Shown: piece after piece, positions 30,555 through 42,010 of the stretch | How the letters are laid out: every line of letters begins with the position of its first letter | How positions within the stretch are numbered: position 1 is the stretch's first letter | Source of the DNA: Gaeumannomyces sp. JS-464 | Taxonomy: Eukaryota > Ascomycota > Sordariomycetes > Magnaporthales > Magnaporthaceae | Direction of reading: 5' to 3' | Length of the DNA: 64,000 nucleotides | NCBI GenBank assembly: GCA_002197995.1 | Contig: NGZR01000005.1 | Coordinates: 3,286,001 to 3,350,000, forward strand | Notes under the pieces: generated by a model | What the model saw: the letters and a program-made list of their open reading frames with translations, nothing else | The model's database searches: none | What the model was told of the DNA's origin: nothing | Translations under genes and position numbers: made by a program

Positions 30555-30982
30555 TGTTACAATTAAGGGTTTGCTCCTAAGGTAGGGCACCTCGGGGGTG
30601 GAAAGGATAATATTTTTAATTTGGTTAATAAAAAAATACGTAACTTAAAAGGACAATTTAATTACTTGCCCTAGGGGATGCTTAAAAGCTAACTTAGGTT
30701 AACTAATGCCGAAGCCTTAATTAAAACTATTTAAAACAGTAAAAAATCCATCCTTTATATATACGCTGCCTTTTGCTTTATGCTAAATTGGATTTGTGGA
30801 TTTGTGGTTTCGCTAACACAAATTTAAAAATCCTTTTGGCTTTATAAATTTGTGGTTTCGCTAACACAAATTTAAAAATCCAGTTAGGGTTACGTAACTC
30901 CACATGCCCGGGTGCGGGGCAAAAGCACCGCTTAGGACCCCTTCCGTTTTGCCGCTTTAGGGCTTGCATATTAGTCGTAATA
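30555..30982 (-). repeat. 3' LTR of chromovirus B
   Basis: On the plus strand it starts TGTTACAATTAAGGG and ends AGTCGTAATA, followed by TTAGGTTTCCCC. It has only two hairpin repeat units and is 428 bp long. Confidence 0.88.
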
Positions 30983-31098
30983 TTAGGTTTCCCCTTTTAG
31001 GCCAAATCCCTTTAGCCACGTTTTATTGCCCCGCCTTTTGTTAATGGTAAGTACTTTTTTTCCTTACCATTTCCTATCCCTTTTTTTATTTTAACAAA

Positions 31099-31548
31099 AT
31101 GTTCGGTCGGATGCGAAAACGTCCTTTTGCGAAAAAAACCTTTTAGCGTAAAGATTTGCTCGTTTAAATCGTTTTTTTTGCTGTTAAAATGCCTTCCTGC
31201 TTTTTTTATTACGAGGTTTTAAAGCGTAAAAAGTGCGAAGCTTCCTTTTTAAACTTTTTTCGGTGCGTAAAATGCCTTAGTTAAAACCGTACGGGTTGCG
31301 ACATTTTAGGTCCTTCGCCCGAGCAGCTTCGTTCCATCGGCTTGTAATATTAGCAAATGAAAGCGAAGGTTAAAACGGTGGAAAAGGAACGTTATGCTTT
31401 CGATAACAAGCGTTACGCTTTAAATAACAAACTTAAGCGTTTACGAAAACAAAAAAAAGTGTGGTTTAAAAAAAAAATGCGTGCAATTCGTCGTGGGATT
31501 AACGCTATAAAGGAATTAAAACGTGTTAAGCGGGAGGAGGCCGATTAG
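31099..31548 (+). pseudogene. Antisense six-cysteine zinc-cluster/coiled-coil gene, best copy
   Basis: One frame runs from ATG 31099 to TAG 31548 (149 codons) with five internal TAA/TAG codons that look like RIP-changed CAA/CAG. The N-terminus is basic (MFGRMRKRPFAKK). Cysteines fall at codons 34, 37 (TAT here, inferred TGT), 46, 56, 59 and 67, giving C-x2-C-x8-C-x9-C-x2-C-x7-C around a basic EVLKRKKC segment. This resembles the fungal Zn2Cys6 cluster, whose first loop usually has x6. Codons 87-149 are fully open (63 residues) and strongly charged, with a heptad-like pattern (ALNNKLKRLRKQKK), a likely coiled coil for dimerisation. Other copies continue EEADQAAR past the last codon. The gene lies antisense to pol, between tRNA-like unit 1 and the 3' LTR. 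Function is unknown; DNA binding is an inference. Confidence 0.6.
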
Positions 31549-31694
31549 GCGGCTCGCTAGGCTGCTTTACAACCCGAGCCCTTCGTAGCTCCTACCGTTT
31601 CCCCCGATTAGTAAGCATTCGAGGTTAATTTTAACTTAAACCTGCTTTCCTTTTTTAACCGTAATAAGCTATAGCTTTCCTAATAACTTTTTTA

Positions 31695-31766
31695 GGTCCT
31701 ATAGCACATTAGGTGTAGCTTTAGTTTTTTTTTGCCGAAGTTTCGGGTTTAAATCCTAGCATAACC
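31695..31766 (+). pseudogene. tRNA-like pol III unit 1, copy in B
   Basis: GGTCCTATAGCACATTAGG forms the 5' part with an A-box-like motif; GGGTTTAAATCC is the B box with two RIP changes. Ends GCATAACC. It is antisense to pol of element B, 147 bases after the zinc-cluster frame. Confidence 0.5.
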
Positions 31767-31884
31767 GTTTAAGGAAAAATTTAACGATATTAAACTTTTT
31801 TTTTAAAACTTTTCCCTTTTGCTAACCTTTTTATAAGCGCTTTTACCGGTATTTCGCTAAGGCTTTTTAGCAATTTACAAAGTT

Positions 31885-34800
31885 AATTCCTTTTTCCTAT
31901 GTTTTTTTTCGTAACCGTACTTTTTCCATTTAATTAAGTACTTTTTAAGCCTATTTTTTGGCCTATAGTTTAAAATCTTTTCGATTTCGTACTTTTATTT
32001 CGGGTTAACTTTTATTAACTCGTCGTTTTTAAACCCCGGTAGCGCTAATTTAAGTAAGGAAACGTAAAAAACCGGGTGGGATTTTATAGTTAACGGTAAT
32101 CGAAGTTTATAATTTACGTCCGAAACCTTTTTTAATACTTTAAACGGTCCCAATTTTTTATGGTTTAATTTATCGCTCGGTCGTTTCGTTTTAATATTTC
32201 GTCGAAAAAGATAAACGTTATCCCTTTTTTTAAAAGTTGGTTTTTCGATCTTTTTTTATTTGCTTAAATAGTTATGCGATGCCGTAACTTTTTTAGCTTT
32301 GCTTAAAGGTGTTTATGCAATTTAATAAGCTCCGTTATTTATATTTCCGCTATTAAGGCATATTTTCCTACCTTAGGTTTTTTATACGCTATAAGCGTAA
32401 ACCCGTAATTCGCATAAAACGGTGTAATTTTTATGCTTTTATAAATTAAGCTATTATAAGCGAACTAAGCTATAAAAATAGTTATACCCAATCGTTTTAT
32501 TTATAATTAACGTAGTAACGTAAATATTGCTTTATGGTTTAGTTCGTTCGCTTCGTTTATTTATTTATTTAAAAGTGGTAAGCTATGGATAAAAAGTGCT
32601 TTGCTTTTAGCTTATTCGTAAGCCTTTTCCAAAATTTGCTTATAAATAGCTTATTTTTATCCGTAATTAAGCGGTTTAGCGTACCGTGTTCCGCTATTAT
32701 ATGCTTAATAAAAACGTACGTTAGTTTTGTAACGTCGCTACTTTTTTTGTATAGTAAAAATAAAGCGTATTTGGTAAGCTTATTTATTATTATTAATATA
32801 TTATCGTACTTTATTCCAATTAACGGCTTTTTAAATTAGGGAAGTTTAATAACGAAATTTATAATAATTTCCTGCTATATTTTATTCGGTGCTAATAAAG
32901 GTTATAACAACCCGTACGGTTTATGCTTATTAGCTTTATTTTTAATATAACTTTCGCAATCCTTTATTGCGTTTTATACTTCGGCTTAGGTTTTTGCAAA
33001 CCCGTGGTATTATTATAACCGTTTTCACGTTTTTTTTACGCCTTAATGGCCGTATACCAATTGGCTATAAATTTATTAGATTTTTTTTAAGGTCCAAACT
33101 TTTCCCCATCGAACCGTTTTAACGAAAATCCTTTATGCCGAAACCAAAAATCCGTTTAATCCTTTTGCTAAAATTACTTATGTTTTTTTAAGTATTGCAA
33201 CCTAATGGTTTAATCGTTAGCTTAGGGCGTCCGCTTGGCCGTTTTTTAACCCTTTCCGGTACTTAATCCGAACGTTGTAATTTTGCAAAAACTCGCTTTA
33301 ACGAATTTGCCGTTTATTTAGGTTTTTGCTTATAATAAAGTGCGTTAAGTTCTTATGGTTTATATATATTATAACCTAATGCTTTGCTTTATTAAGGTAT
33401 AATCGCCACTTTTCGAATACTCGGGTTATCGCTAAAAGTTCTTTATCGTAAATTTGGTAATTTAACTTAGGTTTATTTAACTTTTGCGAAAAAAACGCGT
33501 AAAAGTGCAACCGTTTTTAATCGTCCCGTTGTTCGAGTTAACCGCCGATCGCGTAATTTAACGCGTCGATTTCGACTTTAAAAGGTTTTTTTAGGTTCGG
33601 GAATACTAACATTAGTTCTTTTAATACGGCGTTCCGTAATTGCTTAAAGGCTTTTTATTTTCGCCTTCCCTAATAGAACTAGTGGTTATTTTTGGTAAAG
33701 TTCGTAAATGGTATAGCGATTTGCTATAACTACGGATAAACCGTTTATAAAAGTTTTAAAAATCCTAAAAACTTTCGTACTTTCGTAACGTTTTTAAGTA
33801 TAAGCTATTTTTTAACTTTTTTAACTTTTTTAAGGTTTATGCAAATTTGTTTAAATGTAATTATAAACCTTAAAAAAGCGACTTTTTACGAATGCTATTC
33901 GCACTTTTTTAGCTTAATAAAAAGCTTTGCGTTAAGCAGCTTTTAAAGCACTTTATATACGTGCTATTTATGCTTTTCCATCGTTTCCGAAAAAATTAGG
34001 ATATTATCCAAATACGCGAAAACAAAAATGTCGAAATATTTGCGTAACACATAATTAATTATCCTTTAAAACGTAACTAATGCGTTAATAAGCCCGAAAG
34101 TTATTACCAATAACTCGTAGCATTTAAGCTTTATTTTAAAAGCCGTAAACCACTTTTAACCTTTTTTAATTCGTATTAAGCTATAAGCTTTCCGTAGGTT
34201 TAAAATCGTAAAATACTAGGTTTTGCCGAGCTTATCGCGCAATTCGTCGAAAAAGGCATAAAATACCGATCCTTAATAATAGCCTCGTTTAGCGGTCGGT
34301 AATCGATGCATATTCGCTTCGTCCCGTTTTTTTTCCTTTTTTATAGGATTTTATATCTTATTGGAAAATTAAAAGGTTTAATATATCCTTTTCGTAAATC
34401 TTTTTCCAATTATTTTTTTAACATTTTTACTACCGAGGGCTAAACTAATATAGCTTTTAGTATTTAAATTGCGTATTTAGCTTAAGTTTAATTTTAAAAT
34501 CGAACGGTTTATATTCGGGAAGCACCGTTTTTAGGTTTTTCCTAAACAATTTTTCGTATTTATAATATTTTTCCGAAATATTCGCAAACCGTTTTTTAGT
34601 GTTAATTAGGTTATTTTAATCGTTTTCCGCTTTGGATAATCGCGTACTCGTTAATGCTAAATGCAAAGTAAATTGCTAAATCCTGCCACCGTTATAACCT
34701 TTTTTCGTTGCGTTTTATGCTTATAATTTAAGGTTCGTAATTAATAAACCGTTTTAATTATTCGTAATTTCTTTTATTAAATTTAGCCGGTGGTTTAATT

Positions 34801-37310
34801 TATCCGTGGGTTATTTTTTTTAAATTAAAGGATTTCGAAAATTACGTTTCTTTTTTTTATATTTAGCTTATCCAATATAATAATAACGTTTTCCCCGCTC
34901 CGGGTACGTAATGTTATTAATTATATCTTTCGGTCGATTTATCCTTTATTATAAGCGATAAGTATTTTTTCGACCGTTTTTAATTAATACGATTAGCGTT
35001 TTCGATTTGTAAAAATATTATACCGTTTAACCGCTTATAGCGATATATAATCGCTTTATGCTTCGTAATCGATTATTATTTTAACCTTTTTCCTTTAATA
35101 TTCCATTCGAAATGTTAATAAATCGTACGGTCGATTCGATTTTGCTATTGCGAAGGTTTTTGTTAATTTTTCCTTTTTTCCACTCCGTGCCTTCCGTTCG
35201 GGTGGTTTTTTTTAGTTTTTAGTAAAAGGAACGAGTATCGCACGTTTGTTCTTTTATCCGGGTTAAACGGTACGTACGTTCGCGCGATCCTTTAATGCTA
35301 AGCCTTCGCTTTTTATGCTATATGTTTTTTGCATTTTAAAATTTTACACTTTTTTTAATCGAGCGTTTTGGTAACGCATAGCATTAGGTACCGCTCGCTG
35401 GGCTTAAAAACTGCGGTAATTTGCCGACCGGGCTAATTCCCACCGTAGTAATTGGAATGCTAAACGGGGCTTAACTTTTGGCTTACTTTTTAACTTCCGT
35501 GGAAAGAAATCGTGCTTAAGCTTAGGTCGTAAATGGAATTTGCACTTTCCGTAGATACATTTTGCCCAAAAAGGTATAAATATCCAAGGTATTCTATGTT
35601 AATGCTAAGGTGGTTTTTAGGTTTTAGCGCAATTTATTTCGGCTTATTAGCGTTATTAAACCGGTAATTAGCATATTTAACTTTTTATTAGTCGTTAAAT
35701 TACGATAAAGGTTAACCGTTATTTCCGTTCGCTAAAGTAACGTAATATAACGGGCTATTTGGGTATTTTAAAACTTTAACGTTTTAAAAACACACCGAAA
35801 TATCGAAAGGCGTAAAAGCGTGCTAATCCTTTTAACTTACCTGCTTTTCGCAAATTATAAGTACGAAGGTTTCGCCGTTTAAGCTTTCCGCTTATTTTTA
35901 AAATTCGGCCGTTTTAAAAGCTTAACCGTTTTATCCATTTCGGCGTTGGTATTAAAGTTTTTCGATTTTCGAAAAAGGTGTGTTTAGTTTAAAAGTTCTT
36001 TTCGAGCTTTTTTTTCCTTCGAACCACTTATTAAGGTTGCCCTTTTTTAAATTTTACGAAAAGCGGCGTCGTTTTCCTTTTTTAAGTTCGTAAACCCGAA
36101 AGCGACGCGTTACCCTCCTTTGTTATCGTATTCGAACCTCGTGGCTTTAAATATGCAAACGTTTCGTGGTTTTCGAAAATACCACCCGGTAACCTTTTTA
36201 TCGGATTAATATATAATACATAGCTTATCGTAATAACCCGTTCAACTAAACGCTATTTTAAAGCATAGCCTTTTTTATATTAAGCTTTTTTGCGTTCGTT
36301 AAAAGTTTGCTATTTAGCGGTTATTATTCCGCTAAAGGCAATTAGCTTTTATATAGCTAATTTAGCCGCATTTAAAACATTTCCCGTTTTTTAAGTTTTT
36401 TTTGCTTTTTATTACTTTTATTATTAATAAACGGCTTTCGCACTAAGGTTTATAAAGCTTAAATGCGTTTTATAAACCGTAATAGGTATTATTTAGCCTT
36501 TTTTTAATTAGCTTTATTATTTTATGCCACGTTTTTAAAACCATATCTTTTTTTTTTATTATCGTTTATATAATTTATCGCTAATACGAACCGCGTTTTT
36601 AACGTAATCCGTAAAAAACTTTAGGCGGTTTTGCTTTACGAGTTTATCTTTTACGTTTTCGCGCAATCCGTTGTAAAAGTGCAGCATTAACGTAGCGTTG
36701 CTTTAACTAAGCTTAATATTAATCCGTTAAAAGTCCGTTACGTATTTGGCTATAAACTTTCGCTATTTAAAGGCTAATAAGTTTTTTTCGGCGATTTGGG
36801 TTTCGTTAACTATTCCGAACACTTTTCCGATTTTTTTTCCAAAAGTTTCGAAATTGGCGAAAATAAGCTTAATAGCTTTTTAGCTATCTTTATATTTTTT
36901 AAAATAATCGCTTTAGGTCGGTTAAAACCATTTTTTCACTTTGCCGTCCAACCTAATAGCAGCGTAAATAACCTTTTGCTTTTTACTTACGAATTGCCGT
37001 TCGTAAAATTTAAAATAACTTTTGCATTTGGTAAAAAACGTTTTAAATTTGCCGTTTTCCCTTTCGTAAAGGTCCGGGAACGAGAACTTATACGCTCGGA
37101 TTGCGATAGGTGCTTTAAAAGTTGCTAACTTCGTAATAAACTGCTTTACCTCGTCCTAGCTTTTAGCGATTTTAACCGTTATAAATTTAAAAAGGTTAGC
37201 CGTATTAATTGCTTCGTTAAGGTTATACTTAACACCGTTAAAAAAAAAACCGTGGTTTTTTCCTTTTTAGGCTTTTTACTGCTATTTGCCATAACTACGC
37301 TATTTTCCTT
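31885..37310 (-). pseudogene. gag-pol of chromovirus B, RIP-degraded
   Basis: On the minus strand gag begins near 37310 and the frame order matches the reference element. ATTATCCAAATA at 34003-34014 is the complement of a YLD(N) reverse-transcriptase box. The integrase core lies around 32600-32830, where the sense strand shows an inverted copy of LTKYALFL and the GTP motif. The chromodomain complement lies at about 31885-32000. RIP-type stops occur in all domains. The 5' part near 36800-37130 shows the complement of the gag segments YDLDKA, KSYFKFYE and the F-x-FEKK helix. Confidence 0.8.
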
Positions 37311-37341
37311 TCGACGAGGTACTAAATAGAATTAGTTAAAA

Positions 37342-37772
37342 TGTTGCAATTAAAGGTTTGCTTTTAAAATAGGGCATTTCGAGGGTGGAAAGGATAATAT
37401 CTTTAATTTAATTAACAAAAAAACACGTAACTTAAAAGGATAATTTAATTGCTTACCTTAGGGGATACCTAAAAGCTAACTTAGGTTAACTAATGCTAAA
37501 ACCTTAGTTAAAGCTATTTAAAACAATAGGAAATCCATTTTTTATATATACGCTGCCTTTTACTTTATGCTAGGTTAAATTTATGGATTTGTGGTTTCGT
37601 TAACACAAATTTAAAATCCTTTTGGCTTTGTGGATTTGTGGTTTTGCTAATACAAATCCAAAGATTTAGCTAGGGTTACGTAACTTTACGTGCCCGGGTG
37701 CGGGGTAAAGGCACCGCTTAGGACCCTTTCCGTCCTGCCGCTTTAGGGCTTGCATGCATACTGGTCGTAACA
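37342..37772 (-). repeat. 5' LTR of chromovirus B
   Basis: It starts TGTTGCAATTAAAGG and ends CTGGTCGTAACA on the plus strand, preceded by the priming-region complement GAATTAGTTAAAA. CAAAT follows. Confidence 0.88.
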
Positions 37773-37912
37773 CAAATACGCAGCGGACTTTTAACGGATT
37801 AGCATTAAGCTTAGCTGGAACGACGCTACGTTAATATTGCACTTTTATAACGGATTGCGCAAAAACGTAAAAAATAAACTCGCGAAGCAGGATCGCCCGG
37901 AGTTTTTTTACG
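37773..37912 (+). pseudogene. gag: gag middle fragment of chromovirus A
   Basis: The fragment continues gag from 30554 after removal of element B: AAATACGCAGCGGACTTTTA, then a segment encoding LHFYNGLRKNVKNKLAKQDRPEFF. It ends in the target duplication of the LINE (CCGGAGTTTTTTTACG at 37897-37912). Gag then resumes at 44056. Confidence 0.8.
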
Positions 37913-37930
37913 TAAGTGAGTAAGTGAGTA
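37913..37930 (-). repeat. LINE 3' tail, CTCACTTA microsatellite
   Basis: On the plus strand TAAGTGAGTAAGTGAGTA directly abuts the target duplication. On the element strand it is a two-unit 8-base repeat instead of poly-A, the kind of simple-repeat tail some LINE clades have. Confidence 0.6.
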
Positions 37931-38449
37931 TATTTAACGTTAGTAAATCGGGATTTACCAGTCCCTGCCTCCCAAGGGGCATATGACGTGCTAGCGCTAC
38001 CTAAGCTTAACACTAGGCTATATGCTGCTATCGAGGCGGCTAACAAATTAAACCCGAAGGCACACGAGGGTCGGGCCGCATTCCGGCGCTCCTTGTTTAG
38101 TAAGCGGGCAATCGATAATAGGGCGTAAAAATACGCCGGGGCGTTGTAAAGCGCTGCGGGTGGTAGTAATGCTGTTGGCCGGCGGGTATGCCGGAAAAGG
38201 GGTAAAGCCGGGTTTAGGCGGGGGAGGAGGTTTTCGGGACCTCCTTTAAGCCCGGCCTAAAGTGCGGGGGATTAACGAGCTTATTGTTAATCCTAATAGT
38301 ACAAAGGAAAAGGTTATGTATAGGCTTTTTAGCCTTTGTTATTATCGTTCGGCGATAATGTAATAGTTTGGTGGCTTTAACGAACGAAGCAAAAAGGGAG
38401 GGCTTTTGGAAAAGCCGTTTTTAATATCCGGGCCTATCGAAGCCGGGGG

Positions 38450-41400
38450 AGGGTCCGCTATAGGCTATTTGTTTTTTGCCGTTTTAGCCAACCTGCAAAA
38501 TACAGGTGGGAAGGGGATTTGTTTTTTCCGCAACGGCACGGGTTATCGTCTTCGTGCTGGAACTTTCGGTAGTACCAGTCGAAATCCCCGTGGCCGGTGC
38601 GTGCGGCTATTAGCCGTTGCAGTACCTTCCGGTACAGCTGCAACGTTTCGGCGTGTGTTGTGGTACCGGCGGGAGGCTTATAGCCTTATACCGATCCGGA
38701 AAGTTGTCCTTAAACCATGCGTTCCGGGCGTCCCGGGCTGTTTTCCGTGTTAAAGCCTTTACTTCGGCCACCGTTGGTTTAAAATGTTAGGGTATTGGCA
38801 GGGCCGATCCCAACTTTGCTTCGGCGTTTGCCTTTTCGTTTCCGGGGATTCCCATATAGCCCGGGGACCAGCGTACGTATACCTGGTGTTTATTTATAAA
38901 GCAATAGATTTTTTTAAAAGCCTTTTGTAAACTATTAAAGGCCGTGCTTAAACAGCCGTTGGCCGCCGAGGTGTTATCGAGGCATAAGTGGAAAGTGCAA
39001 TTGCGGAAGCTCCACCACGGCTTTACGGAGGCCCATTCGGGCCCCTTCCGCTTCGCCGTCGAATACTTCCGCCGGATGCGCTAACCGGCCGTGCCGGAAA
39101 GTTTACGTTGGCCGGCTTGGTATATTACCCAGCCGTATCCAACTGCCCCGTCCTTTGCTTTAAACCCGTCGCTATATATTATAACGTCGGTAAGTGGAAA
39201 AGTGCGAAGCCACGCTATAAAAGCTTTTGCGGCTGCGGGCTTTTTTTGTGTGGCCACCGTAAGCCCCAGTATATTTATAAAGGAGGTGGGCCGGGCGGGT
39301 GCAAACCGGAAGGAGTCCGGCCGTCCTTTGCAAAAAGGTCGCAAGCTTGCCGGGTAAGCTTGCCCTAAGCCCTCGGGCGTTAAAAGCCGGCTTGGCCGCT
39401 GCGGCTAAGGGGTGATTTCCGGACCGTATTTATACGAGCCGTAAAACGAAGGCGGGCTTGTTTTAAAAGCGTTTAGGCGCTTAAAATGCCGGATTCGTAA
39501 TGTAATGCGTTTATCGGTGTGGTTTTCCAAGCTAGGGCCACTGCCTTAAAAAAACGCGGTTAAGGCTTTATTACCCGTTCGATTAAATGGCTTTAACGGG
39601 ATAATTTGCTGTTGTGCCGGCTTATACGGGTGTGGTTTATTTTTTACCCCTATACCATACCTCGGCCCCGTATAAAGCCGTAGGGATTATAACCGTTATA
39701 ACGGCTTTGTAAACCGAATGTGCCGGTATCCCCCTTATCGAATTCGTAAGCCTTCGGAGGTGGTTGGCAACGCTTTGGGCTTTTACAGCCCTGTTATCCA
39801 CGTGGGCTTTAAAATTAAGCCTTTGGTCGAAAAAAACCCCTAACCACCGTAAAGCTCCTATAGCTTGTTGTATGGTAAGGCCTTCCGCCGTAACCGCCGG
39901 GGTTGTGGGATTTTTCCGCTTAAAAAGTGCATAAGCTCGCACTTCCCCGGGTCGAAAGCCACTTTATTAGCCTTTCCCCAGCGGAGGATTTCCGTTACCG
40001 TTGCCTTTGCTTTACGAAAGCACTTTTCCGGAGTGCTACCCGTTACGCAAATGCTTATATCGTCCGCGTATCCGTACTTAACCGCTTTTGCTTTGGGTAG
40101 GATTTCGGCCATATAAAGCATAAACAGGACCGGTAACGCTGGTAACCTTTGGGGTAGCCCGCAGTCCGGGGAAAAAGGGGGTGCCGTGGCGTTTTCCAAA
40201 CGCACTTTAACCACCTTGTTTTTTGCAAAAGATAATACCTATCGTACTAACGTTGGATCCCAGCCTTGGTTTAGGGCCTCCGAAAGAGCTCCGGCGGAGT
40301 ACGGCGTCGAAAGCCCCTTGTACATATGGTAACGAGGGCGGCCGTTTTATGCTTTTGGAAGGCCCGTTCCACCTCGTGGGCCACGCATGCCGTTAAATCG
40401 ATGGCGGCCTTTTTCGGGGTAGCCCCGGCGTGTTGCGGAGCTATAAGCCCGTATTGTAGTGCGAGGGACGCTATCCGCGAAGCCACTAGCCGCTCCAGCC
40501 CTTTCCCTAAGCACGGGAGCAAAGCTATCGGGCGGTAGGATTTTGGGTCCGTTATATCCGTTTTATTCGGCTTTTTTAGCATAACCACTTCCGCTGCGGA
40601 AAGGGCCATGGTGCCCGGCTTTAAAGCAGGCTTCGAAAAAGGCCTAACGTATTCCCCTATTGCCGGCCAAACCGCTGTAAGCAGTTAACCGTTAAAAAGT
40701 CGACGCCCGGGGCCGTGTTTGCCGTGCCGACGGTGCACTTCCGGCATTCCTCCAGGGGGACGTGGGGGTCCCACGGGATTTTGCGGTTTTAGGTAGCCCT
40801 TGCATAACGGGTCCTTTTGTAGGTCGTCCTCCGCCGTAAACCTACGGAGGATTTTGCGACCTAATGCTTCCGCTTTATCTTGGGCTATTTAAACTCCCCG
40901 TTAATATTTAACGGGGGAAGCCGTATAGCGGGTGTAAGTTTATGCCATTTTACAGCACGGTATAGCGCTTTCGGGAATCCACTTCTTTTAGCACGCTGGC
41001 CTAATGCTGTTTTTAGCCGTCCGAACCGTTGCTTTTAAAGCACGGGCTTCGGCCGTAAAAGGCCCGCCGTTTCCCATAGCTTTTGCGAGGTCCCGTTGGG
41101 CGTTGGCGCACTTTTCGTTCCACCAGGGTTGGCCTTTTCTTTTAGCTTTAGGCCCCCGGCCGAGGGCTATTAGCGCATCTTTTAGCAGGTTTATTAATGC
41201 TCGGCCGCTTTATCCAATAATCCGTAATGCTTGGATTTAAAAGTGGCGGCAGCTGCCGGCCCCCGTTGCTACCGCGTTTGCGAAAATCGGTAGTTTATCG
41301 TTTGGTAGCGTAACACGCCGGCAGTCCGGAAAGTTATTAGGTTTAAACTCGATCCGTATCGAGCGGTGGTCCGAATCGGTTGCTAGCGAAGGGTCGATTT

Positions 41401-41990
41401 CCGCTGTTGCCAAAAGGGCGTTGGAAAAGGTAAAATCCAAAACGCCCCCGTCGTTATGCGTAGGTTGGCCTGGGTCGGTAAGTAGGAGGAGGTTATAGGT
41501 ATTAGCCCATTGGGCTATATCCTGCCCCTATTCCTATTACTTTTAACCGGATCCCACGCCGGGGACCTGCGTTAAAGTCCCCAGCTATAATGCATTTTGC
41601 CGTTAAGCGCTAACGTAGTAAAAGGTTTAACGAAGGTTCCGAAGGGTCCTTTAAAGGCCTATATACGTTAACGAAAGTGCACCCGGCGACGGTAAGCCAA
41701 AGGATGTCCCGGGTGTTGCTGCCGGCCGGTCCGCTACGGGCCGAAGCCCCGGGTTTTCCGTACGTAAGTTATTACCCGAGGCCTGGTTTTGGTCGTGCTA
41801 GCTATTTACCGGAGTAAATAGCTCGTACGACGGGTGGGTGCAAAGCATAAGCTTCCCTTTCCACGCGCTAGGGGCTCCTGCATTAGCACCACGTCGATAT
41901 TTTGGCTTTAAAAGTTGGAGTAAAATAGCCCCCGCTTCCCAGCTACGTCGAACGTTCGCTTGGCGGCGGTTAAAGCAAGGCGTTCGGGGC
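38450..41990 (-). pseudogene. LINE ORF2: AP-endonuclease, reverse transcriptase, RNase H
   Basis: Reading from 41990 downward on the minus strand: an endonuclease start with NIDVVLMQEPLARGKGSLCF and, at 41237-41440, LDFTFSNALLATAEIDPSLA followed by TDSDHRSIRIEF; reverse transcriptase motifs KSYRPIALLPCLGKGLERLVA and GATPKKAAIDLT at 40271-40609; GLPQRLPALPVLFMLYMAEI and the catalytic YGYADD box at 39858-40214; the thumb region ALRWLGVFFDQRLNFKAHV at 39637-39942; RNase H DVIIYSDGFKAKDGAVGYGW at 39081-39344; and a C-terminal ARTGHGDF...CRCG...HLYF motif at 38458-38643. Frameshifts and a few stops separate these blocks, so no full-length ORF2 is made. The enzyme would nick DNA and prime reverse transcription at the nick. 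Confidence 0.85.
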
Positions 41991-42010
41991 GAAGCCCCGG
42001 GCGCCGGGCC

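Larger units (their letters stand above)
30555..37772 (-). mobile_element. Chromovirus B, nested in gag of A
   Basis: A complete minus-strand element with LTRs 30555-30982 and 37342-37772, flanked by an exact CAAAT at 30550-30554 and 37773-37777. It has the same family, gene order and antisense cargo as the reference element, but lacks tRNA-like unit 2. The insertion must postdate element A. Confidence 0.92.
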
